From: Planotetraspora sp. A-T 1434
GTDB lineage: Bacteria > Actinomycetota > Actinomycetes > Streptosporangiales > Streptosporangiaceae
Length of the DNA stretch: 64,000 nt
Assembly (NCBI RefSeq): GCF_025420585.1
Contig: NZ_JAOEGB010000010.1
Span: 186,001 to 250,000 of the forward strand
Direction: 5' to 3'
The position numbers and the translations under genes are program-made. Under the pieces are notes generated by a model. It made no database searches and had not been told where the DNA came from. It saw only the letters and a list, made by a program, of their open reading frames with translations. Position 1 is the stretch's first letter. Every line of letters begins with the position of its first letter. Shown here one piece after another: positions 36,911 through 45,826 of this stretch.

Positions 36911-38218
36911 TCAGCCTTCGAAGGCGGTCATCTGGACTCCGGAGACGGTGAAGTGCACCGGGCTGAAGTGCGCCGGGTCGGCATGCTCCCGCAGCGCCTC
37001 GCTCAGATATATCCGGCCTGGCCGGCCCATGTCCTGGGCCATCTTGGAGGCGATGTTGACGGGCATGCCCGCGATGTCCGTGCCGCCACCGGGCAGTCCG
37101 CTGACCAGGACGGGCCCGGCGTCGATGCCGATCCGGCAGGTGATCTGCCGCTCCTCCAGGTCCCCCCGGACCTTCCGGGCGAAGCCGACAGCGGCGGTGG
37201 GGTCGTCGAAGAGGTAGATCCCCAGGCGGCCGGAGACCTTGACCTCGGAAGCGCCGTCTTCGGGGAGATGGCGCAGGCCGGTGTCCTTCATGAGCGCCGA
37301 GAGCGCCAGCTCGTTCAGCAGGGAGGCCTCGTGGTCTCGGGCCGGGCGGGCAGCGTGGGCCGGGTGGGCCCGGTGGGCAGGCTGGGCAGCGTGGGCCGGG
37401 TGGGCATGGTGCTCGACGAGGACGACCGTGCTGTCCCGCAGATGCCTGTCCGCGAGCCGGCGGCCGAAGGCGGCAGCGTCGTCCAGACGTTCCGCGTAGG
37501 CGACGAGGCCGGTGTAGAAGACCTCGGAGTAGGGGATCGGGTAGTGCCCGCCGACCGGCTGCACGTCGTTGAGGCGGGGGCCGTCGAGCACGCGGTACAT
37601 CGCGCCGATCGCCGGATGCTCGCCGTCCTTGCGGGTGAGGGTGAAGGTGTGGCCGTCCGGCAGTTGGTCAACGACCGTCTGGCTGACGAGGATCTCTCCC
37701 GCTTCGGTGTCGTTCTCCGTGATCTCCTCGATCGCGTTGGCCTCGCCGCCGTAGAGGCCGCCCGCCAGGCGGTAGAACTCGCCGAAGTGCGCCCCGAGGC
37801 CGATCTGGACCCGGCAGCGGCGCGCGATCTCGTCCTGCACGGTGAGCAGGCTGGAGAGCAGCACATCGGCGCCGGTCGAAGGGGGATAGAGCATCTGCGT
37901 GTTGTCGGCGGCCCAGATGCCCACGCCCTCGCCTCCGATGGCGGTGCCATGGCCGTACACGATCTGCTTGGGCCGGTCGATCAGGGCGAGGATCTCCATC
38001 AGGCCCTTCTGGCGGGTCAGCCTCGTCAGGCCGGCGGAGTCGGAGACGACGGTGTAGCCCAGGACCTTGTGCTCCTTCAGCAGGCGCAGCGCGGCGTCGG
38101 AGCTCTGTTCACTCTCGATCCAGAGCTCGACGAGCTTGATCGGCAGTCCGCCGGTGATGTCCCGCGCGAGGTCGAACAACGCGGGGGAGTAATGCGCCTT
38201 CGCGAGTCTCTCGGCCAT
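36911..38218 (-). CDS. protein with two degenerate nucleotidyl-cyclase homology domains
   Basis: 435 aa. Domain 1 (about 50-215) reads like a class III cyclase: VSDSAGLTRLT, IGGEGVGIWAAD, then LGAHFGEFYRLAGGLYGGEANAIEEIT and AGEILVS. Domain 2 (about 300-425) has KVSGRLGIYLFDD, RIGIDAGPVLV, GMPVNIASKMAQ and GRIYLSEAL. In domain 1 the second metal Asp appears as Glu (GGEG); in domain 2 it is Arg (SGRLG). Catalysis is therefore doubtful. The linker is a His-Pro-Ala-rich repeat (HPAHAAQPAHRAHPAHAAR). It may bind nucleotides or scaffold. The start has no clear ribosome site and may be leaderless. Confidence 0.65.
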   Translation of the reverse strand: MAERLAKAHYSPALFDLARDITGGLPIKLVELWIESEQSSDAALRLLKEHKVLGYTVVSDSAGLTRLTRQKGLMEILALIDRPKQIVYGHGTAIGGEGVGIWAADNTQMLYPPSTGADVLLSSLLTVQDEIARRCRVQIGLGAHFGEFYRLAGGLYGGEANAIEEITENDTEAGEILVSQTVVDQLPDGHTFTLTRKDGEHPAIGAMYRVLDGPRLNDVQPVGGHYPIPYSEVFYTGLVAYAERLDDAAAFGRRLADRHLRDSTVVLVEHHAHPAHAAQPAHRAHPAHAARPARDHEASLLNELALSALMKDTGLRHLPEDGASEVKVSGRLGIYLFDDPTAAVGFARKVRGDLEERQITCRIGIDAGPVLVSGLPGGGTDIAGMPVNIASKMAQDMGRPGRIYLSEALREHADPAHFSPVHFTVSGVQMTAFEG

Positions 38219-38395
38219 GGCCAGACAATAAACTAACTGTGGGTAATCCTTAAAGTGCTGACAGTAGTAATCGCTGTCGCGGCACGCCGTACGGCCTGGG
38301 CGAGGGCGTGAGAGATCCGTCCGGCGAGGCGGCGATGAACCGCCGGGGGTGGCCGGGGATGTGTTCCGGCGTCGTGCGGCGTAGGCTCACGGGGC

Positions 38396-39544
38396 GTGAG
38401 CTTGGATCTGGACTTCGCGGTCAACCATTCGGGTCGGCCGGCGACGGCGCTGACGCGGCGTGACGTGGCACGCGCACTGCTCGCCGTACCGTCGGGGCAG
38501 GCCCTGGTCTCCCTTCCCGACCTGCGCAGGGAGCTGCTGGCCGCCGGCAACCCGCTGTCCGTCACGTTCTGGGAATCGGCCAAGAGCATCCTCGCCCGGA
38601 TCGAGTCCGGGGTCGCCACGGTGGGCGACGTGCAGCGCTGGCTGGAGTCCAGCGGGACCGAGCCGATCCTGCTCACCCGCAGCTACTTCGTGTGGCCCGA
38701 CGAGAGCGAGCGCGGCCCGGTGGCGACCGAGATGTACGAGCGCATGGTCGAGTTCCTGGAGCAGCGGGTCGCCGCCGGCGAGATCGACGCGGACGCGCTG
38801 GCCGCCGGAGACACCGACGCCCGCCACGCGTACGAGGAGCTCCAGGAGCGCTGGCTCAGCACGCCGCTGCCCGACGGCCGGGTGCCGAGCGTCGTGGTGA
38901 GCGACGAACAGGATCAGGAGCTGTTCGCGGCCTGGGACGAGGAGGAGGCGTTCGCGCTCAGCGAGCTCCGCCGGGTGCTCGAGGGGCTGCCCGAGCCTCC
39001 CTTCCCCGCCGCCGACCTGCGGTCGGCCGCCGGGCGGCTCCGCGTCACGCTCACCCAGACCGGCTATCCGGGCAACGTGCTGCGCGCCTGCGCGGGCCTG
39101 GACGACGGGATCCTCCCCGAGCGGGACGAGGATCTCTGGCTCGCCGTGGCCGCCGGGATTTCGGCCCCGATCTCCGACCTTCCGGATGAGGAGGACGCCG
39201 CCCGCTTCTTCGACATGGAGGGCGAGCTGAGCCACGAGGACTCGATACTGGCTTCGCTGTGCGCCATCCACCACGCCGACTGGCTGGCGGCCGTGACCGC
39301 GCTCGCCCGCTACGGGCCGGGGGTGCTCGCGTCCCCCGAGCGGATAGCCCGGTTCATCGCCGACTCCGAGGACATCGACGTGGAGCCGGACGAGCCGGAG
39401 GACCTGGAGGCCACCGAGATGCTGTTCACGGCGGTCACGCCGCTGTGGGCGCACCTCGGCATTGTGGACAAGGCGGAGGTTCTCACCCCGCTGGGCTGGT
39501 GGGGCCTGCCGAAGGCGCTGGAACGCGCCTGGTCGGTGGACTGA
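38396..39544 (+). CDS. uncharacterised soluble acidic protein
   Basis: 382 aa from GTG 38396. I do not recognise the family. The protein is soluble, rich in Glu, Asp and Leu, and mostly helical, with no signal peptide, membrane segment or metal motif. The N-terminal part (TRRDVARALLAVPSGQALVSLPDLRRELL) has an HTH-like pattern but not a convincing one. The C-terminal half has acidic runs (DLPDEEDAARFFDMEGELSHEDS, in two halves). Codon use is typical of its neighbours, so it is a real gene. Convergent with the GNAT gene. Confidence 0.6.
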   Translation: MSLDLDFAVNHSGRPATALTRRDVARALLAVPSGQALVSLPDLRRELLAAGNPLSVTFWESAKSILARIESGVATVGDVQRWLESSGTEPILLTRSYFVWPDESERGPVATEMYERMVEFLEQRVAAGEIDADALAAGDTDARHAYEELQERWLSTPLPDGRVPSVVVSDEQDQELFAAWDEEEAFALSELRRVLEGLPEPPFPAADLRSAAGRLRVTLTQTGYPGNVLRACAGLDDGILPERDEDLWLAVAAGISAPISDLPDEEDAARFFDMEGELSHEDSILASLCAIHHADWLAAVTALARYGPGVLASPERIARFIADSEDIDVEPDEPEDLEATEMLFTAVTPLWAHLGIVDKAEVLTPLGWWGLPKALERAWSVD

Positions 39545-39561
39545 GGCCGGGGAGTCCGGCC

Positions 39562-39879
39562 TTACGGCTCGTCGGTGGAGGAGGACACGAACTCGCGGTA
39601 GTTCTCGTCCACGAGGTCGCGGTACTCCGGGTGGCGCTGGATGTACCCGGCGACGAACGAGCACAGCGGCGCGACCTCCAGGGCCGCGGCCCGCGACCCG
39701 TCCAGGGCCGTGGAGACGAGCCTGCCGCCCAGGCCCTGGCCCTCGAACTCGTCGCGGATCTCGGTATGCGTAAAGGTGATCTTTCCGGGCCGCAGGCGGT
39801 ACTGCGCGAAGCCGGCGATCCGGCCGTCGACCAGGATCTCGTAGCGTGCTGCCCCGGGGTTGTCGACGACCTCGATCAC
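39562..39879 (-). CDS. small GNAT-family N-acetyltransferase (YjdJ type)
   Basis: 105 aa from GTG 39879, overlapping the stop of the small membrane protein (GTGA). It is the minimal one-domain GNAT (Acetyltransf_CG type): YEILVDGRIAGFAQYRL, ITFTHTEIRDEFEGQGLGGRLV with the acetyl-CoA loop (EGQGLGGR), and CSFVAGYIQRHPEYRDLV. Homologues acetylate small molecules or proteins; the substrate is unknown. Last gene of an mca operon. Confidence 0.87.
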   Translation of the reverse strand: MIEVVDNPGAARYEILVDGRIAGFAQYRLRPGKITFTHTEIRDEFEGQGLGGRLVSTALDGSRAAALEVAPLCSFVAGYIQRHPEYRDLVDENYREFVSSSTDEP

Positions 39880-40049
39880 TCACCGGCTCCGTTCTGACGG
39901 TCCTCGGGCTTGTCGTCCCGCGGTTGGATCTTGGCGAACTGCCTGTTCATCGATTTGATGAGGAAGAACAGCGCGAGACCGATCGCGGCGACGACAAGGA
40001 ATGCGAGGATCCCGGGACCGACGTTGGAGTAGTCGGGAGTGGCGTTCAC
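39876..40049 (-). CDS. 57-aa single-pass membrane protein
   Basis: Found by reading the gap between mca and the GNAT gene. GTG 40049 (VNATPDYSNVGPG), one hydrophobic segment (ILAFLVVAAIGLALFFLIK, residues 14-32), then a basic/acidic tail ending QNGAGE with stop at 39876. It begins 9 bp after the mca stop and its stop overlaps the GNAT start, so the three genes are one unit. Third positions are mostly G or C. Many actinobacteria carry a similar tiny membrane protein beside mca; function unknown. Confidence 0.8.
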   Translation of the reverse strand: MNATPDYSNVGPGILAFLVVAAIGLALFFLIKSMNRQFAKIQPRDDKPEDRQNGAGE

Positions 40050-40058
40050 ACCTCAAGC

Positions 40059-40940
40059 TTACGAGCAGGCGGGGGAGACCCCCGCGTGGATCCCCGCGAA
40101 CAGGTCGTCCTCGGGAAGGGTCGTGTCCACCAGAGACCGCGCCAGGTGGTAGTCCTCGGTGGGCCAGACCTCCTGCTGGATCTCGCGCGGGCAGACGAAC
40201 CAGAACCCGTCCGGGTCGACCTGGGTGGCGTGCGCCAGCAGGGCGAGGTCACGGGTCTCGAAGTAGTCGGCGCACGGCACCCGGGTGGTGATGTCCCACT
40301 TCTGCGGGCGGTCCTCCCACCGGGCGATCCAGTCGCCGTACGGCGAGCCCATCCCGCGCTCGGTCATGGCGTCGTGCAGCGCCTCGAAACGCTCGCGGGT
40401 GAAGCCCATGTGGAAGTAAAGCTTCAGCGGCTGCCACGGCTCCCCGGTGCCCGGGTAACGGTCGGGGTCCCCCGCCGCCTCGAAGGCCTCCACCGACACC
40501 CGGTTCGTCATGATGTGGTCGGGGTGCGGGTAGCCGCCGTTGTCGTCATAAGTCAAGATCACATGGGGGCGGAACTCGCGGACGGCGGCCACAAGTGGCG
40601 CGGACGCCACCTCGATCGGCTGCAGGCCGAAGCAACCCTCGGGGAGAGGCTCGTTCTCGTCCTCCGGCAGCCCGGAGTCCACGAAGCCGAGGAACTGCTG
40701 CTTCACGCCGAGGATGTCCCGCGCCTTCTCCATCTCCTGGCGGCGCACCTCGGCGATGTTGTCCAGGATGTCCGGTCGATCCATCTTCGGGTTGAGGATC
40801 GAGCCACGTTCACCGCCCGTGCACGTCACGACGAGGACCTCGGCGCCCTCGGCGACGTAGCGGGCCATCGTGGCGGCACCCTTGCTCGACTCGTCGTCGG
40901 GGTGCGCGTGAACGGCCATCAGCCTCAGCGGTGCACTCAC
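40059..40940 (-). CDS. mca: mycothiol S-conjugate amidase
   Basis: 293 aa from GTG 40940 (VSAPLRLMAVHAHPDDE), with AGGAGA 6 bases upstream; an ATG at 40952 overlaps that site. Mca cuts mycothiol S-conjugates of electrophiles and drugs into a mercapturic acid and GlcN-Ins. The LmbE-fold zinc motif is AVHAHPDDE (9-17), with the third ligand in GGYPHPDH. The insert GSILNPKMDRPDIL distinguishes Mca from MshB deacetylase. Its presence shows the host makes mycothiol and is thus an actinobacterium. First gene of an operon with a 57-aa membrane protein and a GNAT. Confidence 0.92.
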   Translation of the reverse strand: MSAPLRLMAVHAHPDDESSKGAATMARYVAEGAEVLVVTCTGGERGSILNPKMDRPDILDNIAEVRRQEMEKARDILGVKQQFLGFVDSGLPEDENEPLPEGCFGLQPIEVASAPLVAAVREFRPHVILTYDDNGGYPHPDHIMTNRVSVEAFEAAGDPDRYPGTGEPWQPLKLYFHMGFTRERFEALHDAMTERGMGSPYGDWIARWEDRPQKWDITTRVPCADYFETRDLALLAHATQVDPDGFWFVCPREIQQEVWPTEDYHLARSLVDTTLPEDDLFAGIHAGVSPACS

Positions 40941-41089
40941 GGCTCTCCTCATGGTGTTCTGTAGCTCCCCAGAGAGGTTAGCTTCTAATTGGCCGTGTGC
41001 TTCGGATTCGTCGCGTGCCGCGACCCCGCCATGGCCCTCTATGAACAATTGTCTCGGACAACGCCGAGAGAGCGCAGGGAGATTCCGTC

Positions 41090-41527
41090 ATGCCCAGCGA
41101 CGAGGCCAACGGCACAGCCGGCGGCCCGGGGGCTCGCCCGATCCTCGGGACGCCGGACGACTTCGAGGAGCGTCCGGCCGGTCCCGGGCGATTCCTGGCA
41201 TACCTCATCATCGGCGCGATCGTCGCCATCATGGCTGGTGGCTGGGGATACGTCATGGTGGCCGCGCGCGGCAACCCCGAGGTGCGGGCCGAAGTCATCG
41301 CGTTCGACGCGAGCGCTCCCACCTCCGCCCAGATAACCTTCTCCGTGCACAAGCCCGCCGATCGCGAGGCGACGTGCCGGTTGCGGGCGGTCGACACCCA
41401 GCACATCGAGGTGGGCAGCCGTGAGATCGACGTTCCCCGGGGGAAGTCCGACCTGGCGTTCACCGAGCGCCTGAAGACCAGTGCCCAGGCCACAGCAGTG
41501 CACGTCCAGTACTGCAATCTCGTATAG
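41090..41527 (+). CDS. DUF4307 membrane protein
   Basis: 145 aa from ATG 41090 after AGGGAGA. A polar head of about 35 residues, one membrane helix (FLAYLIIGAIVAIMAGGWGY, 36-55), and an extracytoplasmic beta-rich domain with QITFSVHKPADREATCRL and VHVQYC, two Cys that could pair. This is the DUF4307 type, conserved between mca and greA in actinobacteria. Function unknown. Confidence 0.85.
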   Translation: MPSDEANGTAGGPGARPILGTPDDFEERPAGPGRFLAYLIIGAIVAIMAGGWGYVMVAARGNPEVRAEVIAFDASAPTSAQITFSVHKPADREATCRLRAVDTQHIEVGSREIDVPRGKSDLAFTERLKTSAQATAVHVQYCNLV

Positions 41528-41602
41528 TGGAATCTTTGGGGAAGCGTTCGAAGGCGTTAACTTGTCAGCCTTTCGAGTCACTTACAGGAACAAGGAGAAC
41601 CC

Positions 41603-42103
41603 GTGGCCGTCTCCCAGAACGAAAACGTCACCTGGCTGACGCAAGAGGCGTATGACCGCCTCAAGGAGGAGTACGAGTACCTTTCGGGCCCGGGTCGCAC
41701 GGACATCGCCAAGAAGATCGAAGCCGCCCGGGAAGAGGGTGACCTCAAGGAGAACGGCGGCTACCACGCCGCCAAGGACGAGCAGGGCAAGATGGAGGCC
41801 CGCATCTTCCACCTCCGCCAGATCCTCGACAGCGCCAAGGTGGGCGAGGCCCCGCGCGCCGAAGGCGTCGTCGGCCCCGGCATGACCGTGACGGTCCGTT
41901 TCGGCGGCGACGAGGAGGAGGTCACCTTCCTGCTGGCCTCCCGCGAGGAGAGCGGCGCCCCCATCGACGTGTACTCGCCGAAGTCCCCCCTCGGTGCCGC
42001 GATCAACGGCAAGAAGATCGGCGAGAAGGCGACCTACACGCTGCCGAACGGCCGGCAGAACACCGTCGAGATCCTCGAGGCCGTGCCGTACATCGGCAAC
42101 TAG
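41603..42103 (+). CDS. greA: transcription elongation factor GreA
   Basis: 166 aa from GTG 41603 with AAGGAG 8 bases upstream. It rescues backtracked RNA polymerase by stimulating transcript cleavage. The N-terminal coiled coil has the acidic tip EEGDLKENGGYHAAKDEQ (the D-x-x-E residues enter the polymerase channel). The C-terminal FKBP-like domain has SPKSPLGAAINGKKIGE. It carries the actinobacterial extra N-terminal residues (MAVSQNENVTWLTQEAYD). Confidence 0.95.
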   Translation: MAVSQNENVTWLTQEAYDRLKEEYEYLSGPGRTDIAKKIEAAREEGDLKENGGYHAAKDEQGKMEARIFHLRQILDSAKVGEAPRAEGVVGPGMTVTVRFGGDEEEVTFLLASREESGAPIDVYSPKSPLGAAINGKKIGEKATYTLPNGRQNTVEILEAVPYIGN

Positions 42104-42222
42104 TCCAAGGCCAGGTAATCAGGGACACCAGGTGCCGGGGGTCCCGCCGCTGATTGCGGGATTCCCGGCCGTACGGCAGGCTCGTTCATGGAACGGACCA
42201 TTGCCGTGGAAGGGGTGAGAAC

Positions 42223-43575
42223 GTGCTCGACCATCGAGCGCGCGTTTTCACCCGTGTCCGGAAGAGCCTCGGCCGAGTGCTGTCGGAGGCCCGCCAGGAC
42301 CTCGCCTACCGGCCCAGGATGTCCGGGCGCGCCCCCTGGCCGAGTCCCTGGCAAGACCCGTTGCGGGACCGGGCGCGCCGATCCCGGAACTTACGCCGCG
42401 ACGTGCCGCTCATCGCCGTGCTGCTGGTCTCGGTCCTCGCCGCCGACCTGGTGATCCTCGAAGAGCTCGGCGGGCCGGAGTCGCAGGCGGTGGCCGTACG
42501 GTATCCGCAACGACCGGCGCGTCAGCACGGTGACTACGTCGCCGCGGTGGACGAGCGTAAGCCGGGGCCGGCGGAGGCCGCCACGGCGGCGGTCGCCCCG
42601 CTGAAGAGGCTGGTCCAGCCCCATCTCTTCGTGGTCGCGAACCGGGCCCTCGCACCCAAGGTGGTGGACAGGGTGCGCCACCAGAAGGGCGTGGTGGCGG
42701 CCGAGGTCACCGACGCCGCCGAGGTGACGGTGGACGGCAAGCGGGTGCCGACGATGGGCGTCGACCCATCGACGTTCCGGGCCTACACACCGTCGTCCAC
42801 GGCGGGGTCGGACGCGCTCTGGACCAACATCGCCGCCGGGGACATGGCCGTTTCGTTCGAGCTCGGCCACGACGGGGGCCTGGAACTGGGGTCCGTCGTG
42901 GACGGGGGAGGCCGGCGGCTGCGGGTCGGGGCGTACGCCACGGTCGGCATGGGCTCCATCGCGGCGATCGTGTCCCGGCAGACCGCCAGCTCATTGGGCA
43001 TTCCCGAGGGCAACGCCCTGGTCGTGAGCGCGCCCAAGGCCGACTCGCGGAAGCTGCGCGCGAGGCTGCTGAAGATCCTGCCCAAGGGCAGCCAGGTCGC
43101 CACGATCAACCCCGTCACGGTCGCGCCAAGGACGAGCCCGGGTGGGGCCGGGACGGTGTGGCCCTCCACCGCGTTCATGTCCGCCCAGCAGCTCCAGGTC
43201 GCGTTGCAGGCCGCGATCGGCAAGCTCGGCCGGCCGTACGTCTGGGGGGCGGAGGGGCCGGACAGCTTCGACTGCTCGGGGCTGGTGCAGTGGGCCTACG
43301 GGCAGGCGGGAGTGCGGATGCCGCGCGTGGCGGCGCAGCAGTGGGCGAGCGGGCCGCAGATCCCCCTCTCCCAGGCGCAGCCCGGCGACCTGCTCTTCTG
43401 GCGTAACGACCCGACCAACCCCGGCTACATCTCGCATGTGGCGATCTACTGGGGCGGGGACAAGATGCTCCACGCCCCGCACACGGGCGACGTCGTGCGG
43501 ATCGCCAAGATCTACACGCGCAACCTGGCCGGTGTAGTGCGGATCAGTCCCCTGGTGTCCGCCCGCGTCCGCTGA
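42223..43575 (+). CDS. membrane-anchored NlpC/P60 peptidoglycan hydrolase
   Basis: 450 aa from GTG 42223 (VLDHRARVFTRV) after AAGGGGTGAG. A basic cytosolic head of 60 residues, one membrane helix (61-79), then a central domain (130-300) resembling the extracytoplasmic domain of MacB/FtsX-type proteins (inference). The NlpC/P60 domain covers about 325-450 with catalytic Cys351 (SFDCSGLVQW), His405 (SHVAIYW) and His420. It should cut peptide stems of peptidoglycan. Single gene, convergent with the SBP gene. Confidence 0.88.
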   Translation: MLDHRARVFTRVRKSLGRVLSEARQDLAYRPRMSGRAPWPSPWQDPLRDRARRSRNLRRDVPLIAVLLVSVLAADLVILEELGGPESQAVAVRYPQRPARQHGDYVAAVDERKPGPAEAATAAVAPLKRLVQPHLFVVANRALAPKVVDRVRHQKGVVAAEVTDAAEVTVDGKRVPTMGVDPSTFRAYTPSSTAGSDALWTNIAAGDMAVSFELGHDGGLELGSVVDGGGRRLRVGAYATVGMGSIAAIVSRQTASSLGIPEGNALVVSAPKADSRKLRARLLKILPKGSQVATINPVTVAPRTSPGGAGTVWPSTAFMSAQQLQVALQAAIGKLGRPYVWGAEGPDSFDCSGLVQWAYGQAGVRMPRVAAQQWASGPQIPLSQAQPGDLLFWRNDPTNPGYISHVAIYWGGDKMLHAPHTGDVVRIAKIYTRNLAGVVRISPLVSARVR

Positions 43576-43576
43576 G

Positions 43577-45133
43577 CTACGAGACCGTCACCGAGTTGGG
43601 GTCCAGCCAGCCGAACGGCGTGAGCTTCGCCGTCGTTATCTTGGCGGAGTAGCCCGACAGGTCGCGGTAGAACCAGAGCGGGATGGCCGGCATGTCCTTG
43701 ACCAGCAGCGACTCGGCCCGCTGGTAGAGCTTGATCGCCTTGGCCGGGGAGATCTGCCGGTCGGCCGCGTTCAGGAGGCCGTCGAACTTCTTGTTCTGGT
43801 AGACCGAGTAGTTGGCGTACCCGTCCGAGGCGTAGAGCGGGCCGAGGGCGTTCTGGATGTGCGGGAAGTCCAGCACCCAGCCCGCGCGGAACATCCCGTG
43901 GAGGGTCCCGGCCGACTGGGCCTTCATGAACTCGTCGTAGGTCTTGATCCCCGTCGGAACGATCTTCACCTTGCCGTTGAAGGTCTTGTTCACGCTCGCC
44001 GCGAGCGCGTCGACCCACTCTCCGTGGGCGCTGTCGGCGTTGTAGTAGAGCGGCAGGGCCGCCGGGGGCCGGAAGCCCTTCGACATGGCCTTGGCCAGGT
44101 ACCTCCGCGCCAGGGAGGGGTTGTAGGCGCACACCTGGCCGCAGGCGTTCCGCCGGGCCCCTTCCGCGACGGGTGAGACGAACGAGTGGGCGGGAACCCG
44201 CAGCCCCGCGAAGACCCGCTTGGTGATCGTCTCCCGGTCGATCGCCATGGAGATCGCCTTGCGGAAGTCGGCGTCGGTCGCGAGCGAGATCGGGAAGTCG
44301 ACGGTCTGCAGCGTGTTCCCCGCCCGGTCGATGACCCGGCCGTGCAGGTCCTTCTTGTAGCGGGTCAGTTTCGAGTACGGGATCAGGCCGACGAAGTCGA
44401 CATCGCCGGAGATGAGGGCCCGATAGCTCGCGTCCCAGTCCGAGAACACCTGGTAGGTGATCTTCGAGACGTTGGTCCGCACAGTCCCCGCGTAGCCGTC
44501 GTAACGTTCGACGACGGCATCGGAGCCCGGCTTCCCTGAGGTGAGCTGGAACGGGCCGTCGCCGACCGGGATCGCCGCGAACGACGACGGCTTGGCGAGG
44601 ATCGAGTCGGGCAGCGGCGAGAACGCCACCTGACCGAGCTTCTTCACGAAAGGCCCGAAGGGCCTGTTCAGCTCGATCGTGAAGGTGTGGTCGTCGATCA
44701 CCTTGAGGCCGGACATCCTCCGCGTGCCGTACCCCTTGATGTCCTCGAACAGGAACGACGACGTCCCCTTCGAGAAGGCGGTCTGGTTCCACGCCTCGAC
44801 GAAGTTACGGGCCTTGACCGGGGTGCCGTCGTGGAAGGTCCAGCCCTTCCGCAACGTGACCGTGAACCGCCGGTTGTCCCTCGTGGTGATCGACTTGGCG
44901 ACCGCGTAAGACGAGCGGCCCGTTACGGGGTCGTACTCGGTGAGCCCGGTGAACAGCGCGTCGAGCACGTCAGCTCCGCAGACGCCCGCGTTCCCCAGCG
45001 TCACCGTCTCGTACGGCGCGCAGGTCACGACCGTGATCTCGGTGTCCCCGGCCGCTGCCGAGGCGGACGTCGGCATGGCGACCAGCGTGGACGAGAGTAG
45101 GGCGAGGGCGAGGCCCAGCCTGCGGTGAGGCAC
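43577..45133 (-). CDS. secreted family 5 solute-binding protein (oligopeptide type), orphan
   Basis: 518 aa. The Sec signal peptide ends SASA-AAGDTEI with no lipobox Cys, unlike most actinobacterial SBPs, so the protein is probably released or held by other means. The family 5 signature is YDPVTGRSSYAVAKSITTRDNRRFTVTLRKGWTFHDG (in parts), followed by GDGPFQL and DADFRKAISMAIDR. No permease or ATPase gene is adjacent, so its transport partner, if any, is elsewhere. Ligand unknown, probably peptides. Confidence 0.87.
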   Translation of the reverse strand: MPHRRLGLALALLSSTLVAMPTSASAAAGDTEITVVTCAPYETVTLGNAGVCGADVLDALFTGLTEYDPVTGRSSYAVAKSITTRDNRRFTVTLRKGWTFHDGTPVKARNFVEAWNQTAFSKGTSSFLFEDIKGYGTRRMSGLKVIDDHTFTIELNRPFGPFVKKLGQVAFSPLPDSILAKPSSFAAIPVGDGPFQLTSGKPGSDAVVERYDGYAGTVRTNVSKITYQVFSDWDASYRALISGDVDFVGLIPYSKLTRYKKDLHGRVIDRAGNTLQTVDFPISLATDADFRKAISMAIDRETITKRVFAGLRVPAHSFVSPVAEGARRNACGQVCAYNPSLARRYLAKAMSKGFRPPAALPLYYNADSAHGEWVDALAASVNKTFNGKVKIVPTGIKTYDEFMKAQSAGTLHGMFRAGWVLDFPHIQNALGPLYASDGYANYSVYQNKKFDGLLNAADRQISPAKAIKLYQRAESLLVKDMPAIPLWFYRDLSGYSAKITTAKLTPFGWLDPNSVTVS

Positions 45134-45193
45134 GAGATTCCTCCGGGATGAACGCCCCGTTCACGGACAGAGCGATCATCCTAGCGGCGAAGA

Positions 45194-45826
45194 TCAGATT
45201 GGCAGGCCGGATTCCAGGTAGCCGAGGGCCTCGTCCAGGATGACGGGCAGGGGAGTGGCGCCGTCCTGCTCGACCCAGGCGAAGATGGCGGAGAACGTCA
45301 CCCCCATCACCGCGCCGACGAGCGCCCGTACGGCTGGGCTGCCGGGATCACGGCCGGACCGCTCGGCGACGGACCCGGTGAGCATGTCGATCGTGGCGAA
45401 CAGGCCGTCCGCGGTCCGCGCGCGCAGGGCCGGGACGCTCGTGGACAGCTTGGCCCGGAACAGGACCTGCGCCTGTTCCTCGGCCGAGAGTTGGGCGAGG
45501 GCCTCCTGGAAGGCCAGGCGAATCGCCCGGATGGGCGGCAGATTCGGCGGCTGGTGCTTGAGCGTCTCCATCAGCAGGGGGTCGTAGTCGTCCTGGATGA
45601 CCACGTCTTCCTTGGTGGGGAAGTAGCGGAAGAACGTGCTGGGCGAGACCTCGGACGCCTCGGCGATCTGCTCCACGGTGGTGGCCTCGTAACCCTGCTC
45701 GGCGAACAACCGCAGGGCCTGCTCCTGGATCGTCCGCCGAGTCTTGGCCTTCTTGCGCTCCCGGAGGCTCGTTACCGCACATTCGGGGGAGCGGGACGCC
45801 CGGTCAGCGCGCCGTGGTGAGCTCAT
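45194..45826 (-). CDS. TetR-family repressor of the MFS efflux gene
   Basis: 210 aa from ATG 45826 with GGAGC upstream, overlapping the MFS gene by 23 bp; a GTG at 45775 is an alternative. The HTH is TRRTIQEQALRLFAEQGYEATTVEQIAEASEVSPSTFFRYFPTKEDVV (residues 30-76, in pieces), a clear TetR_N. The C-terminal ligand domain is variable. Being second in the efflux operon, it most likely represses it at the palindrome 47318-47336. Confidence 0.9.
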   Translation of the reverse strand: MSSPRRADRASRSPECAVTSLRERKKAKTRRTIQEQALRLFAEQGYEATTVEQIAEASEVSPSTFFRYFPTKEDVVIQDDYDPLLMETLKHQPPNLPPIRAIRLAFQEALAQLSAEEQAQVLFRAKLSTSVPALRARTADGLFATIDMLTGSVAERSGRDPGSPAVRALVGAVMGVTFSAIFAWVEQDGATPLPVILDEALGYLESGLPI

